This document shows positions 55,108 to 64,000 of a stretch of DNA of 64,000 nt, piece by piece. The notes under the pieces were generated by a model. It saw only the letters and a program-made list of their open reading frames with translations. It searched no databases and had not been told where the DNA came from. The stretch covers positions 160,290,197-160,354,196 of the forward strand of contig NC_073306.1 of assembly GCF_027595985.1 (NCBI RefSeq). Direction: 5' to 3'. Every line of letters starts with the position of its first letter. Positions within the stretch are counted from its first letter, which is position 1. The DNA is from Sorex araneus. Lineage: Eukaryota; Chordata; Mammalia; Eulipotyphla; Soricidae. The position numbers were made by a program, and so were the translations under genes.

Positions 55108-56515
55108 TTAAAAAAGATTTTATTATTGAATCATTGTGAGATAGACGCTTACAAAGCTGTTCATTAGGTTTCAGTCATAGTGTTCCAACACCCATTGATC
55201 CACCAGTGTACATTTCTAAGCACCATGTCCCCAGTTTCCCTCCCATCACCCACCCCCCAGCCCCCCCAGCCTGCCTCCATGGCAGACACTATCCCTTTAA
55301 CACTTAGTTCTTGTCCAGTGTGATCATTCCCAGCTATTATTGTCATACTGGTCCCTTCTCTATCTTACCTACTCTCCACCCAACACATATTTGGGGTTGA
55401 TCCCAACCATTGACCAGTCCTTCCTCCTAGTCCCTGTTTTCCCTGGCTGTGGATATGTCTTCTAATATATCTCTGACATCATCATCATCCTGTTGATTGT
55501 TGAGTTTCTCAAGCGGTCTCAGAAACATCTCCATTCGTACTATCCCTGAGATTTTAGAAGCCTCTCCCTACTCGTCCCTCCAACGATGCCGTACTGGAGG
55601 CTCTTTCAGGGTCAGGGGAATGAGACCCAACTTGTTACTGGTTTTGGCATATGAATACACCATGGGGAGCTTGCCAGGCTCTTCCATGTGGGCAGGAAAC
55701 TGCCGATAGTTTGCCGGGTTCTCCCAGAGGGATAAGTAGGCTATAAGATAAAAGCTTCCGGGAGCTTACTTTTAAGTCTCTGGATGCTGGCCGTTGACAG
55801 GATTGCACGGCACTGGGGGCAGTCCCTGGGTGTGACCGCCTAGCTACTGGGAGATGGGAAATCTGGGGGGAGCAGGCCCAGTCCTGATCTGAGCAGCCTT
55901 GGAGGTCTCAACCCCAGGTCCCACACACCTGGGTTCCTCTGCTGGTTCCTTCATGCATGAGGCTCATCCAAACGTGTGGAGAGGGGCCTTGAGCATGGCT
56001 GTGGCTAGGCTCCGGAGGTCTTCGGCCGCCAGGAGCTCTGCTCAGGTTGGGGAAGAAAGCTGGAGCCCATCCCCTTCGAGGAGGCCCTGGGGAAGACAGC
56101 CAGGCACAAGGGCAAGAGACCCTTTATTTATGTATGCATGTATAATATACCACAAATGAATGCAGTGATGCAGTCATTCTATATCTGTCCCTCTCTTTCT
56201 AACTCATTTCACTCAGCATGATACTCTCCAAGTCCATCCATTTATAGCCAAATTTCATGGCTTCATTTTTCCTAACAGCTGTGTAGTATTCCATTGTGTA
56301 GATGTGCCATAGTTTCTTTATCCATTAGTCTATTCTCGGGCACTCGGGTTGTTTCCAGATTCTGGTGATGGTGAGTAGTGCTACAATGAACATAGTGTTT
56401 CTGCTGTGTGTTTTTGGGCCCCCAGGATATATTCCCAGAGTGGTGTTGCTAGGTCAAATGGGAGCTCAAATCTAGGTTTTTGAGGAATATCCATATTGGT
56501 TATACAACTTTTAAA
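55108..56515 (-). mobile_element. L1, ORF2 3' end plus long 3' UTR containing a SINE/RTE-like segment
   Basis: From the 3' end: GATTTTATTATTGAATCATT, TACTGGTCCCTTCTCTATC (3' UTR), a 260-bp segment at 55485-55745 resembling the RTE-tailed SINE, a block shared with 45733-46005 (55763-56090), then ORF2 C-terminal sequence at 56150-56515 (reverse of codons in GTGTAGTATTCCATTGTGTA, GTGCTACAATGAACATAGTG, GGATATATTCCCAGAGTGG). The frame is disrupted. It is older than the copies at 49.3 and 61.6 kb. Confidence 0.85.
55485..55745 (-). mobile_element. RTE-tailed-SINE-like segment within the L1 3' UTR
   Basis: CTTGTTACTGGTTTTGGCAT, ATGAATACACCATGGGGAGC, TTGCCAGGCTCTTCCATGTG, TTTGCCGGGTTCTCCCAGAG match the SINE body. 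CCTGTTGATTGTTGAGTTTC, TCAAGCGGTCTCAGAAACAT match the tail. About 90 bp not present in other copies separates the two. No tRNA head is visible. Confidence 0.7.
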
Positions 56516-56545
56516 CCCAGGATTTACTCCTAGAAAATAAATGTT

Positions 56546-56736
56546 TTTTTGGGTTTTTTGGGTTTTTTTTTTCTCTTATAGGTCACACTCGGCGATGCTC
56601 AGGGGTCACGCCTGGCTCTGCACTCAGGAATTACTCCTGGCAGTGCTCGGGGGACCATATGGGATGCTAGGAATCAAACCTGGGTTGGCCGCGTGCAAGG
56701 CAAACGCCCTACCCACTGTACTAGTGCTCCAGCCCC
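56546..56736 (-). mobile_element. tRNA-derived SINE, A-tailed, 10-bp TSD
   Basis: Reverse SINE with head GTGCTCCAGCCCC. AATAAATGTT is at 56536-56545 and 56737-56746. Confidence 0.94.
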
Positions 56737-56746
56737 AATAAATGTT

Positions 56747-57150
56747 AGCTATTTTTTTAAATCAGATTTCAAAGAGCTGAACATTGAAAATGTAATTTTA
56801 TAACCTTTAGATGAAGTACTTTATCTCAATAACATCTCACCTTCCAATATTGTCAAATCAGTGTAACAGGATTATCCTGACACACCAGGAAGATGTGGGA
56901 ATGGTACCTGGTATCTGCCTGAGCTCTTGATTTACACAACTAGAGATAAATACAACCCAGAAATCCATGCAGCCTTCTGTACTGTTTTTCAAGCATACTC
57001 CAAGGATGCCAATGAGTATTTAATTTTGAAAGCAGGTCCCATCTTTGAAATGGGTACATTCAATCTCATTCCAAAGGAACTCTTACAATCTCTAATATAC
57101 CAATAAGCAGTTTGCAAAGTCTCCAAAGTATCTGTCTACGAATGTCTTGT
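56747..57150. other. Unique intergenic DNA
   Basis: Nothing identifiable. Confidence 0.5.
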
Positions 57151-57313
57151 TTTTATTTGGGGGCCACACCCAGCAGTGCTCAGGGCTTAGCCCTGGCTCT
57201 GCATGGAGGAATTATTCCTAAGGGGTATGGTGGACCATATGAAGTGCCAGGGATCAAACTCAGGGTGGCCATATGCAAGGCAAACACCCTACTGCTGTCC
57301 TATGGCCCTGCCC
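57151..57313 (-). mobile_element. tRNA-derived SINE, diverged
   Basis: TTTGGGGGCCACACCCAGCA, GGACCATATGAAGTGCCAGG, GGCAAACACCCTACTGCTG in reverse order. Confidence 0.88.
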
Positions 57314-58489
57314 CACCCACAGAACCTGTTATCCCCATGAGCATCTCTTAGGAATGATGTTCCACCCAAGGAGGCCTGGGCATGGGTTTGGCATTTGGGT
57401 GTGTTCAAAAGCTTCATTCATCCCTCAGGCTGTAAGACATCAGTCTAAGTCTTTAAACTAACAACAAAAACCAGTGTTGTAGAGTGAGTCTAAAAATTCA
57501 GACTCAGAAAGGAACCAGTGAGCAGTGAGGGCAGAATGCACCTGTTTCTCATACTCCGTGGTTCTAGCTTTCTGAGCAGAAGTAGGTTTAAAATCCCCAT
57601 GTCCCTCACCTTGGGCGATGGCCGCGCACATCTGAATGTGCCAACAAACACATAAAGGTTGCCCAAAGTGGAAATGGTCGCACAAGTCTTCATTTGTTCA
57701 AAGGGAAAATTGCTTAAGTGCCACACGAAACATTTCTATTTACAAGTGCAGAAACAGCAGCCTTGGTTATTTCACAGGAGGCTCTCTTATCTACAGATTG
57801 CACACATGGAGTTAGATTTTTGGAAGTATTACTGGCTAATTAGAGTTGCTATGGAAACTTCTCTTGATTTAAGGGGTTCATTCACTTTAGAGCTTTACTC
57901 AGAGTTGCCTCAGCATGATTGAAGTGCTGGACCAGAGAACACTTCGCTTCACAAAGTTGCCTTGTCCACTGTAGGACACTGAGTGGCACCACCTCATAGA
58001 TGTTAACAGCACTCCACCAGCTGTGACTGACAGAAATGGAGCCAGAATCCTTGCTTGAGACCCAGAAATAGATCTCAAAAGAGATCAAAAGCCGCACTTA
58101 AACTTGGACCCACACAAGGCTGAAAAGAGAGGGAGAAATCAAGGTGGGGAAGGGTGGGTTGGCCTGGTGCCCACCCAAGCAGAGCCCAAGCAGAGCCCCT
58201 GGCAACCACTTGCTTCCACAATCCAAAATCTCCACCATGCCCCGGTCTGACTCCACGGTCTTGGGATGGACCTCACGAGACATAATCTGCTGCAAATTCA
58301 GGTATGTGGGTTTTGTGACTGAAATCTCCAGGCTTTCTAAGGGTGGGGATGGGCAACCTCACCCCATCTCCCTGTACTTCCAGAAGTCTCAACCATCACC
58401 TCCACACCCCAAAGCTGGCACCCAATTGAAAAGCTACTCCAGCCTTACCACCCTGACAAAAGTATTGAACACCTGAACAAACAAACTGA
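57314..58489. other. Unique intergenic DNA between L1 3' ends and SEPSECS
   Basis: 1.2 kb without recognised repeats. No exon identified. Confidence 0.5.
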
Positions 58490-58735
58490 CCTCTTAGTAC
58501 CTGAACTACAAACCACAATGCACAAAAGGACAGAAAGAAGAAAAGTGCCCACCATACAGGCAGGCGGGGGTGAAGACTGGGGTGTTGGGGGATGCTGGGA
58601 GGGGAACTGGGGACATTGGTGGTAGGAAATGTACACTGGTGGAGGGACGCGTGTTGGATCATTATATGACTGAAACTCAATCATTAACAGTTTGTAATGG
58701 TCTATCTCACAGATACTCAATTAAAAAAAAGTAGA
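58490..58735 (+). mobile_element. L1 3' end
   Basis: CAAACCACAATGCACAAAAG, TGTACACTGGTGGAGGGACG, ATTATATGACTGAAACTC, CACAGATACTCAATTAAAAA. Confidence 0.85.
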
Positions 58736-59097
58736 GAGTTCATGCCTGCTTCAGCTTTAATCAGTGGCTGAATAAATAGCAGCACTCCTACATTTAAAAA
58801 AAAATGGAGCCAAAAGTTGCTTAGATATAAATAAATTAGTTCTGTTCGGGAACTACTGCTGCTGAGTGAAAATTAAAATTTATACCTGGATTCCACTGCA
58901 CCGCCAGCCCCCCCATACCCACCCACTCTGGGAACATCCATTTTACACGCATACTTTGACTTATACATATCAATAAACATCTAGCATTTGGTCACATTAG
59001 AGCTCTTTTTAAACTCCCTGTTATCAGAAATATAAGAAATTTATAAATGGGAGAGAAATGGTTAGGAGAAAGCAGACTACATACTTGAAAGATGTAT
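58736..59097. other. Region just past the candidate SEPSECS poly(A) site
   Basis: AT-rich unique DNA. It could be distal 3' UTR if the proximal signal is not used. Confidence 0.4.
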
Positions 59098-59392
59098 TTT
59101 ATTGTCAGATTAGCAAGAATTATCTGGATATCTCAGTTAACAATGACTCAAACAGAAAAATTCTTAGTATATATTATAATCTATTAAGCAGCATAAAGAT
59201 TCAGGCAGTCTCATAATAAAAGGTCTTAATCATAAAAGAGGTTAGCTCAGACTGTATTCTATCCCTTGGCCAAATATTTCTCAACAGCTGAAATTCTCGA
59301 GCCAGAAAATCTCAAGTCTTGTCTTTAACTTGCTTGCTTGCCCTGTCGCGTCATCACTTCCCTCCAAGGACCAAGAAGAAACCCTTCGTATA
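59098..59392 (-). other. SEPSECS: SEPSECS 3' UTR, proximal part, with candidate poly(A) signal
   Basis: Sequence directly downstream of the TGA on the minus strand. AATAAA occurs at 59103-59098, about 290 nt after the stop, and is the first canonical signal met. The true 3' end could lie further left, because the human 3' UTR is longer as I recall. No repeat interrupts this stretch. Confidence 0.55.
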
Positions 59393-59699
59393 TCATGAAG
59401 AAGAATCCTGGTATGTCTCGAGCCGTAAATGATCTAGTTTTAAAGCCATTTCTTTTACACCTACATCTTTGGTTTCACCGTGATTGTCAACTTGGCATGT
59501 ATCAATCTCTTTACTCTGTTCTTTTCTTACTGTCTTTAGACACTTGTCTAGTTTCTTTATGAACAGGTCCACATCCTGTTTCGTCATGCCAATGGCTGCT
59601 GCAGCATTGAGGTAAGCGCACGGGTAATTGTTTGCATGGGACATAAAGCCTTTGAAAGTGTAGCCATTCACGGTTTGCACAGACCCAAGAGGCACCACC
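59393..59699 (-). CDS. SEPSECS: SEPSECS terminal coding exon (partial gene)
   Basis: This exon encodes the C-terminal ~101 residues of O-phosphoseryl-tRNA(Sec) selenium transferase, the PLP-dependent enzyme that converts phosphoseryl-tRNA(Sec) to selenocysteinyl-tRNA(Sec) using selenophosphate. On the minus strand a pyrimidine tract and cag acceptor (59701-59700) are followed by one base completing a split codon, then [68 protein letters not shown] and TGA at 59395-59393. Recognition rests on close resemblance, from memory, to the end of the 501-residue human protein. The Tyr within NNYPCAY matches human Tyr429, a reported stop-gain disease site. The catalytic lysine and the tRNA-discriminator-binding Arg398 are encoded in upstream exons outside the window. 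The acidic linker before MALKL is about four residues longer than in human. The frame is open with no lesion, so the gene is probably functional. The preceding exon was not found between 59700 and 64000. Confidence 0.95.
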
Positions 59700-59939
59700 C
59701 TGCAAGGGAAAAGATTTATTAATTTAATATGTCTGGCAAGGTTAAGAGAATATTACCTATAAACAAGATATCTGTGTTACTAAGTCATAGCTATTTATTA
59801 AAAAGTTAAAACACATTCATAAATCATGGTCTATGCAAAAAGAGTGTGCCCACACAGCTTGGCCAAATACAAGACTAATTCCAAGCCCCTGAGCAATGAC
59901 GAGAAAGTACCTCTCCCCAAGCCCCAAATTATATGGGGC

Positions 59940-60022
59940 CAAGGATGTAGTTACTGAACTACACAGGCATTGCATGTGTGAGGCACTGAGTTCGAAATCC
60001 CAAATGCCACAAAGTGAAAAAA
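59940..60022 (+). mobile_element. tRNA-like short retrosequence (ID-like)
   Basis: AGGATGTAGTTACTGAACTA, GGCATTGCATGTGTGAGGCA, CTGAGTTCGAAATCCC, then an A-rich tail at 60017-60042. B box GAGTTCGAAATCC. Confidence 0.6.
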
Positions 60023-60356
60023 CTAAAATAAAAATTGTATAACATACTGTTCTTGTATACAGAAGAATATTCCCTGGTGATAATCATGTTCTTGTTTTAA
60101 CTCTTTATTGAGATATGACTGGGATATGACATATTTGTTTTTGGATATACAATAAAGTGAATGAAGTATTTATGTACACTGCCAAATTATCACAATGTGT
60201 GTTTTTCACCCTACAACCTTGTAGGATATCGCCCTCTTGACAACTCTCACGAATGTCTGCAATCTTACTGGCACTGGCTGCAATACTGTAAACGATCCCC
60301 AGAAATTCTTTTTAATTGGGATTCCATGACTCACAATGCTATTAATAATGGTTCTG

Positions 60357-60497
60357 GGCCCAAGCCAGAGTACTGTCAATAAGGCACTTGCTTCACATAT
60401 GAATGACCTGTTTCAATCCCTGGTGCCCCATTTGGCTCCCCAAGCCCACCAGAGGTAAGCCCTGGGCATCACTGGGTGTGACCCCAAACAAAAGGCA
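60357..60497 (+). mobile_element. tRNA-derived SINE
   Basis: GGCCCAAGCCAGAGTACTGT, TTTCAATCCCTGGTGCCCC, CACTGGGTGTGACCCCAAAC. Confidence 0.88.
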
Positions 60498-60543
60498 GTT
60501 TCTCATGCATAGAATTCCAACACTACACCATTTCCCTCCCTCT

Positions 60544-61285
60544 CTCCACCACTACACACATCCCAGTGACCCTCCCACCCCACCACTACACACATCCCAG
60601 TGACCCTCCCTCCCCACCACTACACACATCCCAGTGACCCTCCCTCCCCACCACTACACACATCCCAGTGACCCTCCCTCCCCACCACTACACACAACCC
60701 AGTGACCCTCCCTCCCCACCACTACACACATCCCAGTGACCCTCCCTCCCCACCACTACACACATTCCAGTGACCCTCCTCTCCACCACTACACACATCC
60801 CAGTGACCCTCCCTCCCCACCACTACACACATCCCAGTGACCCTCCCTCCCCACCACTACAAACATCCAGTGACCCTCCTTTCCACCACTACACACATCC
60901 CAGTGACCCTCCTCTCCACCACTACACACATCCCAGTGACCCTCCCTCTCCACCACTACACACATCCCAGTGACCCTCCCTCTCCACCACTACACACATC
61001 CCAGTGACCCTCCCTCCCCACCACTACACACATCCAGTGACCCTCCTTTCCACCACTACACACATCCCAGTGACCCTCCTCTCCACCACTACACACATCC
61101 CAGTGACCCTCCCTCCCCACCACTACACACATTCCAGTGACCCTCCTCTCCACCACTACACACATCCCAGTGACCCTCCCTCCCCACCACTACACACATC
61201 TCAGTGACCCTTCTGTCCACCACTACACACATCTCAGTGACCCTCCTGTCCACCACTACACACATCCCAATGACCCTCACTCTTC
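60544..61285. repeat. Minisatellite, ~22 units of 32-34 bp
   Basis: Unit: CCACCACTACACACATCCCA plus GTGACCCTCCCTCC. Variants include ATTCCAG, CATCCAG (1-bp deletion) and CTCCTTTCC or CTCCTCTCC in place of CTCCCTCCC. Runs of variants recur with a 167-bp offset (60864 and 61031), showing higher-order duplication of five units. It lies inside the SEPSECS intron, and open frames across it are artefacts. Confidence 0.97.
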
Positions 61286-61389
61286 CAAGGACACTAAGCC
61301 TACCTAAGCCTCCCTACCAAGAGCATCCCTCCCCCACAGCTCAATTTTGGGTCAGTTTTCCTGTTGAGTTGTCCCTGGGTGTGTAACTT

Positions 61390-61553
61390 TAGGCCCTGCT
61401 TATGAGAGCAATCGCTCTGTTTCTGTCCCTTTTCTTCTTACTGACTTCACTCAGCATGTGAACCTCTAGTTCCATCCATGTTGCTGCAAGTTGCATGATT
61501 TTGTTCCTCCTTGGAGCCGCATAGTATTCCACTGTGTCTATACACCACTTCTT
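61390..61553 (-). mobile_element. Old L1 ORF2 fragment, left of nested L1
   Basis: TCTTACTGACTTCACTCAGC, CATAGTATTCCACTGTGTC are reverse ORF2 codons. It continues at 63093-63130. Confidence 0.8.
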
Positions 61554-63077
61554 TTTTTTTTTTTTTTTTTTAGAGTTAAACTTTTTTTTTTTATTTATTT
61601 TATTTTATTTTTTTTTTAAATTTATTTATTTTTAATTAGAGAATCACCGTGAGGGTACAGTTACAGATTTATACACTTTTGTGCTTATACTTCCCTCATA
61701 CAAAGTTTGGAACCCATCCCTTCACCAGTGCCCATTCTCCACCACCCGTAAACCCAGTGTCCCTCCCACCCTCCCCAATCCCATCTCCCCCCCACCCCAC
61801 CCTGCCACTGTGGCAAGGCATTCCCTTCTGTTTTCTCTCTCTAATTAGCTGTTGTGGTTTGCAATAAAGGTGTTGAGTGGCCGCTGTGCTCAGTATCTAG
61901 CCCTCATTCAGCCTGCAACTCCCTTCCCCCACATGGCCTTCGACTACAATGTAGTTGGTGATCGCTTCTCTGAGTTGACCTTTCCCCGGAACGTGAGGCC
62001 AGCCTCGAAGCCATGGAGTCAACCTCCTGGTACTTATTTCTACAGTTCTTGAGTGTTAGTCTCCCACTCTGTTATTCTATATACCATAGATGAGTGCAAT
62101 CTTTCTATGTCTGTCTCTCTCTTTCTGACTCATTTCACTCAGCATGAAACTTTTCATGCCCATCCACTTGACTACAAAATTCTTGACCTCCTTTTTTCTA
62201 ACAGCTGCATAGTATTCCATTGTATAGATGTACCAAAGTTTCCTCAACCAGTCATCCATTCTGGGGCATTCGGGTTTTTTCCAGATTCTGGCTATTGTAA
62301 ACAGTGCTGCGATGAACATACATGTGCAGATGTTGTTTCGATTATACTTTTTTGCCTCTCTGGGATATATTCCCAGCAGTGGTATTGCTGGGTCAAATGG
62401 GAATTCAATATCTAATTTTTTGAGAGTCGTCCAAATTGTTTTCCAGAAGGGCTGAACCAGTCGGCATTCCCACCAGCAGTGAAGAAGGGTCCCTTTCTCC
62501 CCACATCCTCTCCAACAGCGGTTGCTTTTGTTCTTTTGGATGTGTGCTAGTCTCTGTGGTGTGAGGTGGTATCTCAAAGTTGTTTTGATCTGCATCTCTC
62601 TGATGATTAGTGATGCAGAGCACTTTTTCATGTGCCTTTTGGCCATTCGTATTTCTTCCTTGGTAAAGTTTCTGTTCATTTCTTCGCCCCATTTTTTGAT
62701 GGGGTTGGATGTTTTCTTCTTGTAGAGTTCAACCAGTGCTTTATATACCATTGATATCAACCCCTTATCTGATGGGTATTGTGTAAATATCCTTTCCCAT
62801 TCTGTGGATAGTCTTTGGATTCTGGTCACTGTATCTCTTGCGGTGCAGAAGCTTTTTAGTTTAATGTAGTCCCATTTGTTGATCTCTGTTTTTACTAGAT
62901 TGCTTAGTTCCGTGTCACCTTTGAAGATACCTTTATCTTCAATATCGTGGAGGGTTTCGCCGACCTTGTCTTCAATGTACCTTATGGTTTGTGGTCTAAT
63001 GTTGAGGTCTTTAATCCATTTTGATCTGACTTTTGTGCATGGTGTCAGGTCAAGGTCTAAACCCATTTTTTTGCATG
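61554..63077 (-). mobile_element. Young L1, 5'-truncated, ORF2 C-terminus open, 15-bp TSD
   Basis: The minus strand carries an uninterrupted ~330-codon ORF2 C-terminal frame ending at 62077: [60 protein letters not shown], the cysteine-rich motif [31 protein letters not shown] and WYIYTMEYYAAVRKKEVKNF. A ~520-nt 3' UTR and an A-rich tail (61554-61625 on this strand) follow. The TSD TATACACCACTTCTT is perfect at 61539-61553 and 63078-63092. The endonuclease and catalytic RT domains are absent, so it cannot be autonomous. Same strand as SEPSECS. Confidence 0.96.
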
Positions 63078-63092
63078 TATACACCACTTCTT

Positions 63093-63130
63093 GATCCATT
63101 CATCTGCAGGAACTGTGTACCTCCTGAACC
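63093..63130 (-). mobile_element. Old L1 ORF2 fragment, right of nested L1
   Basis: GATCCATTCATCTGCAGG continues the reverse L1 sequence broken at 61553. Confidence 0.7.
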
Positions 63131-63788
63131 CCTCTCCTGCTCTGCTGATTCTTTGTTAAAGAACTGTAAGCTCTGGGAATCACAAACACCTTTACATTTC
63201 ATTCAGAGAGAGGTAAAGAAAAATTTGTTTAGCACCAAATATAGAATCTGTCTTCACATACGCCCACTTTAAAGGAATACTAAAATTTATATGTAACACC
63301 ACTTTGATCAATGGCCTTCTGTCACTTCAAATAAGCCACAAACTACCTCAAAAAAGCCACAAACCCAGATCTCTGAGCAGTGCTATGCAATGGAAAGTTT
63401 AAAAGGAAGGACCCAGAAGAAACTGACTGCTTACATGAATTTTTGGTACTTGATCTCATTGCTAGATCTGGTATAAACAAATTTCTAATAGTTTTTTTTT
63501 TTAAGGCCAAGAAGCACAATCTAGAAAGTGTGTCCATCCATACTCCCAAATACGTAAGCATGGGGGCGTGGCTCAAGTGGGGGTCCCAGGCTTCCCATGT
63601 GCAGCTAAAGCCCCAGACTTAGCCCCTGACACTTCCTGGTCACAGAGCACGAGGACTGACATGGGGTTGGTGGCCCCTGAGCAGCCCCTGGTGTGGGTGG
63701 TAACACACAGTAACACACAAACACTACACTGAGACACAATTACACGCTGAATTAATCGAAGACTGTTTCTTTTAAACACTTGTACTCT
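63131..63788. other. Intronic unique DNA
   Basis: No SEPSECS exon recognised on the minus strand. 63560-63640 (GGGGGCGTGGCTCAAGTGGG) may be a worn tRNA-like sequence. Confidence 0.5.
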
Positions 63789-63960
63789 GGGCTGGGGGGT
63801 TAGCAAAGAGTCGGGGGCTCACAACACTGGCTGGATCCCTGGCACCACAGGGACCCCAAACACCGACGGGTAGGGCCTAGAGGAGATAGCAGTGCTCGGG
63901 CCCAGCACTGGTGCTGGGAGTGGCCACAGACACACTGAACACCACTTGGGAAGTGAAAAA
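63789..63960 (+). mobile_element. tRNA-derived SINE, diverged
   Basis: GGGCTGGGGGGTTAGCAAAG head, GGCTGGATCCCTGGCACCAC, then a C/G-rich body and an A-rich end at 63955-63977. Confidence 0.6.
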
Positions 63961-64000
63961 AAGCAGAAAAAAAAAGGAGTATCTTCGATGTGAAATCTCT

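Larger units (their letters stand above)
59700..64000 (-). other. SEPSECS: Last intron of SEPSECS (3' part)
   Basis: Inferred from the acceptor at 59701-59700 and the absence of any recognisable upstream SEPSECS exon to the window edge. It contains tRNA-derived SINEs, a long minisatellite, nested L1 copies and about 1.3 kb of unremarkable unique DNA (59705-59938, 60025-60355, 63131-63788). Confidence 0.8.

Noticed and set aside
60770-61280. Repetitive HHYTHPSDPP and VVVGREGHWDVC open frames
   Set aside because: Translations of the 32-34-bp minisatellite in several frames. No independent coding evidence.
60544-61285. CRISPR-like array
   Set aside because: Units are contiguous tandem repeats without unique spacers, in mammalian intronic DNA.
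62077-63077. Functional reverse transcriptase gene
   Set aside because: Only the C-terminal third of L1 ORF2 is present. The endonuclease and catalytic RT motifs are missing, and the TSD shows a 5'-truncated insertion.
63131-64000. Upstream SEPSECS exon
   Set aside because: I looked on the minus strand for the segment preceding VVPLGS and found no matching frame with a donor site.

Overview
The window is mammalian nuclear DNA, most probably from a Sorex shrew (Eulipotyphla). The basis is dozens of copies of a tRNA-derived SINE whose head reads GGGGCTGGAGYGATAGCACA..., together with an RTE-type LINE and shrew-like L1 3' ends. I recognise this repeat set from memory and could not search a database. 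No bacterial or viral coding region is present. Most long open frames are translations of SINEs, L1s, microsatellites or unique intergenic DNA.

Only one protein-coding exon is convincing. It is the terminal coding exon of SEPSECS (O-phosphoseryl-tRNA(Sec) selenium transferase) on the minus strand at 59393-59699, with a good 3' splice site, a stop codon and a candidate poly(A) signal near 59100. Everything to its right (59700-64000) is the last SEPSECS intron. Everything to its left (about 59 kb) looks intergenic. In human, the next gene in that direction is LGI2 at some distance (from memory), which fits the emptiness seen here.

Layout. 1-9.6 kb: intergenic DNA with SINEs, MIRs and an RTE-LINE/SINE chimera (5052-6037). 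9.6-13 kb: an old minus-strand L1 and a solo LTR that splits a MIR. 13-24 kb: unique DNA, a twin-primed L1 (18865-19408), L1 tails and SINEs. 24-37 kb: GC-richer unique DNA with a CpG-rich block carrying two MEF2 consensus sites (26640-27300) and two related minisatellites. 37-51 kb: complex microsatellites, more L1 3' ends, a cluster of RTE-tailed SINEs, and a 5'-truncated L1 with clean target-site duplications (49317-50160). 51-59 kb: a 0.3 kb (CCCTT)n tract, a minus-strand L1 with an unusual 3' UTR (55108-56515), then the end of SEPSECS. 59.7-64 kb: the SEPSECS intron, with a roughly 22-copy minisatellite and a young L1 nested in an older L1.

The most interesting theme is how the retroelements interact. 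One SINE head occurs with two different 3' modules. One module ends in A-rich DNA, as expected for L1 mobilisation. The other ends in sequence that still translates as the C-terminus of the RTE reverse transcriptase (WRRYWCPLEQIDEQRDD) plus a GACAGT/GATACA-type tail. Two loci join RTE LINE and SINE sequence directly, and one of them lies between a single pair of target-site duplications, as expected if the reverse transcriptase jumped from RTE RNA to SINE RNA. The RTE protein resembles the nematode RTE lineage.
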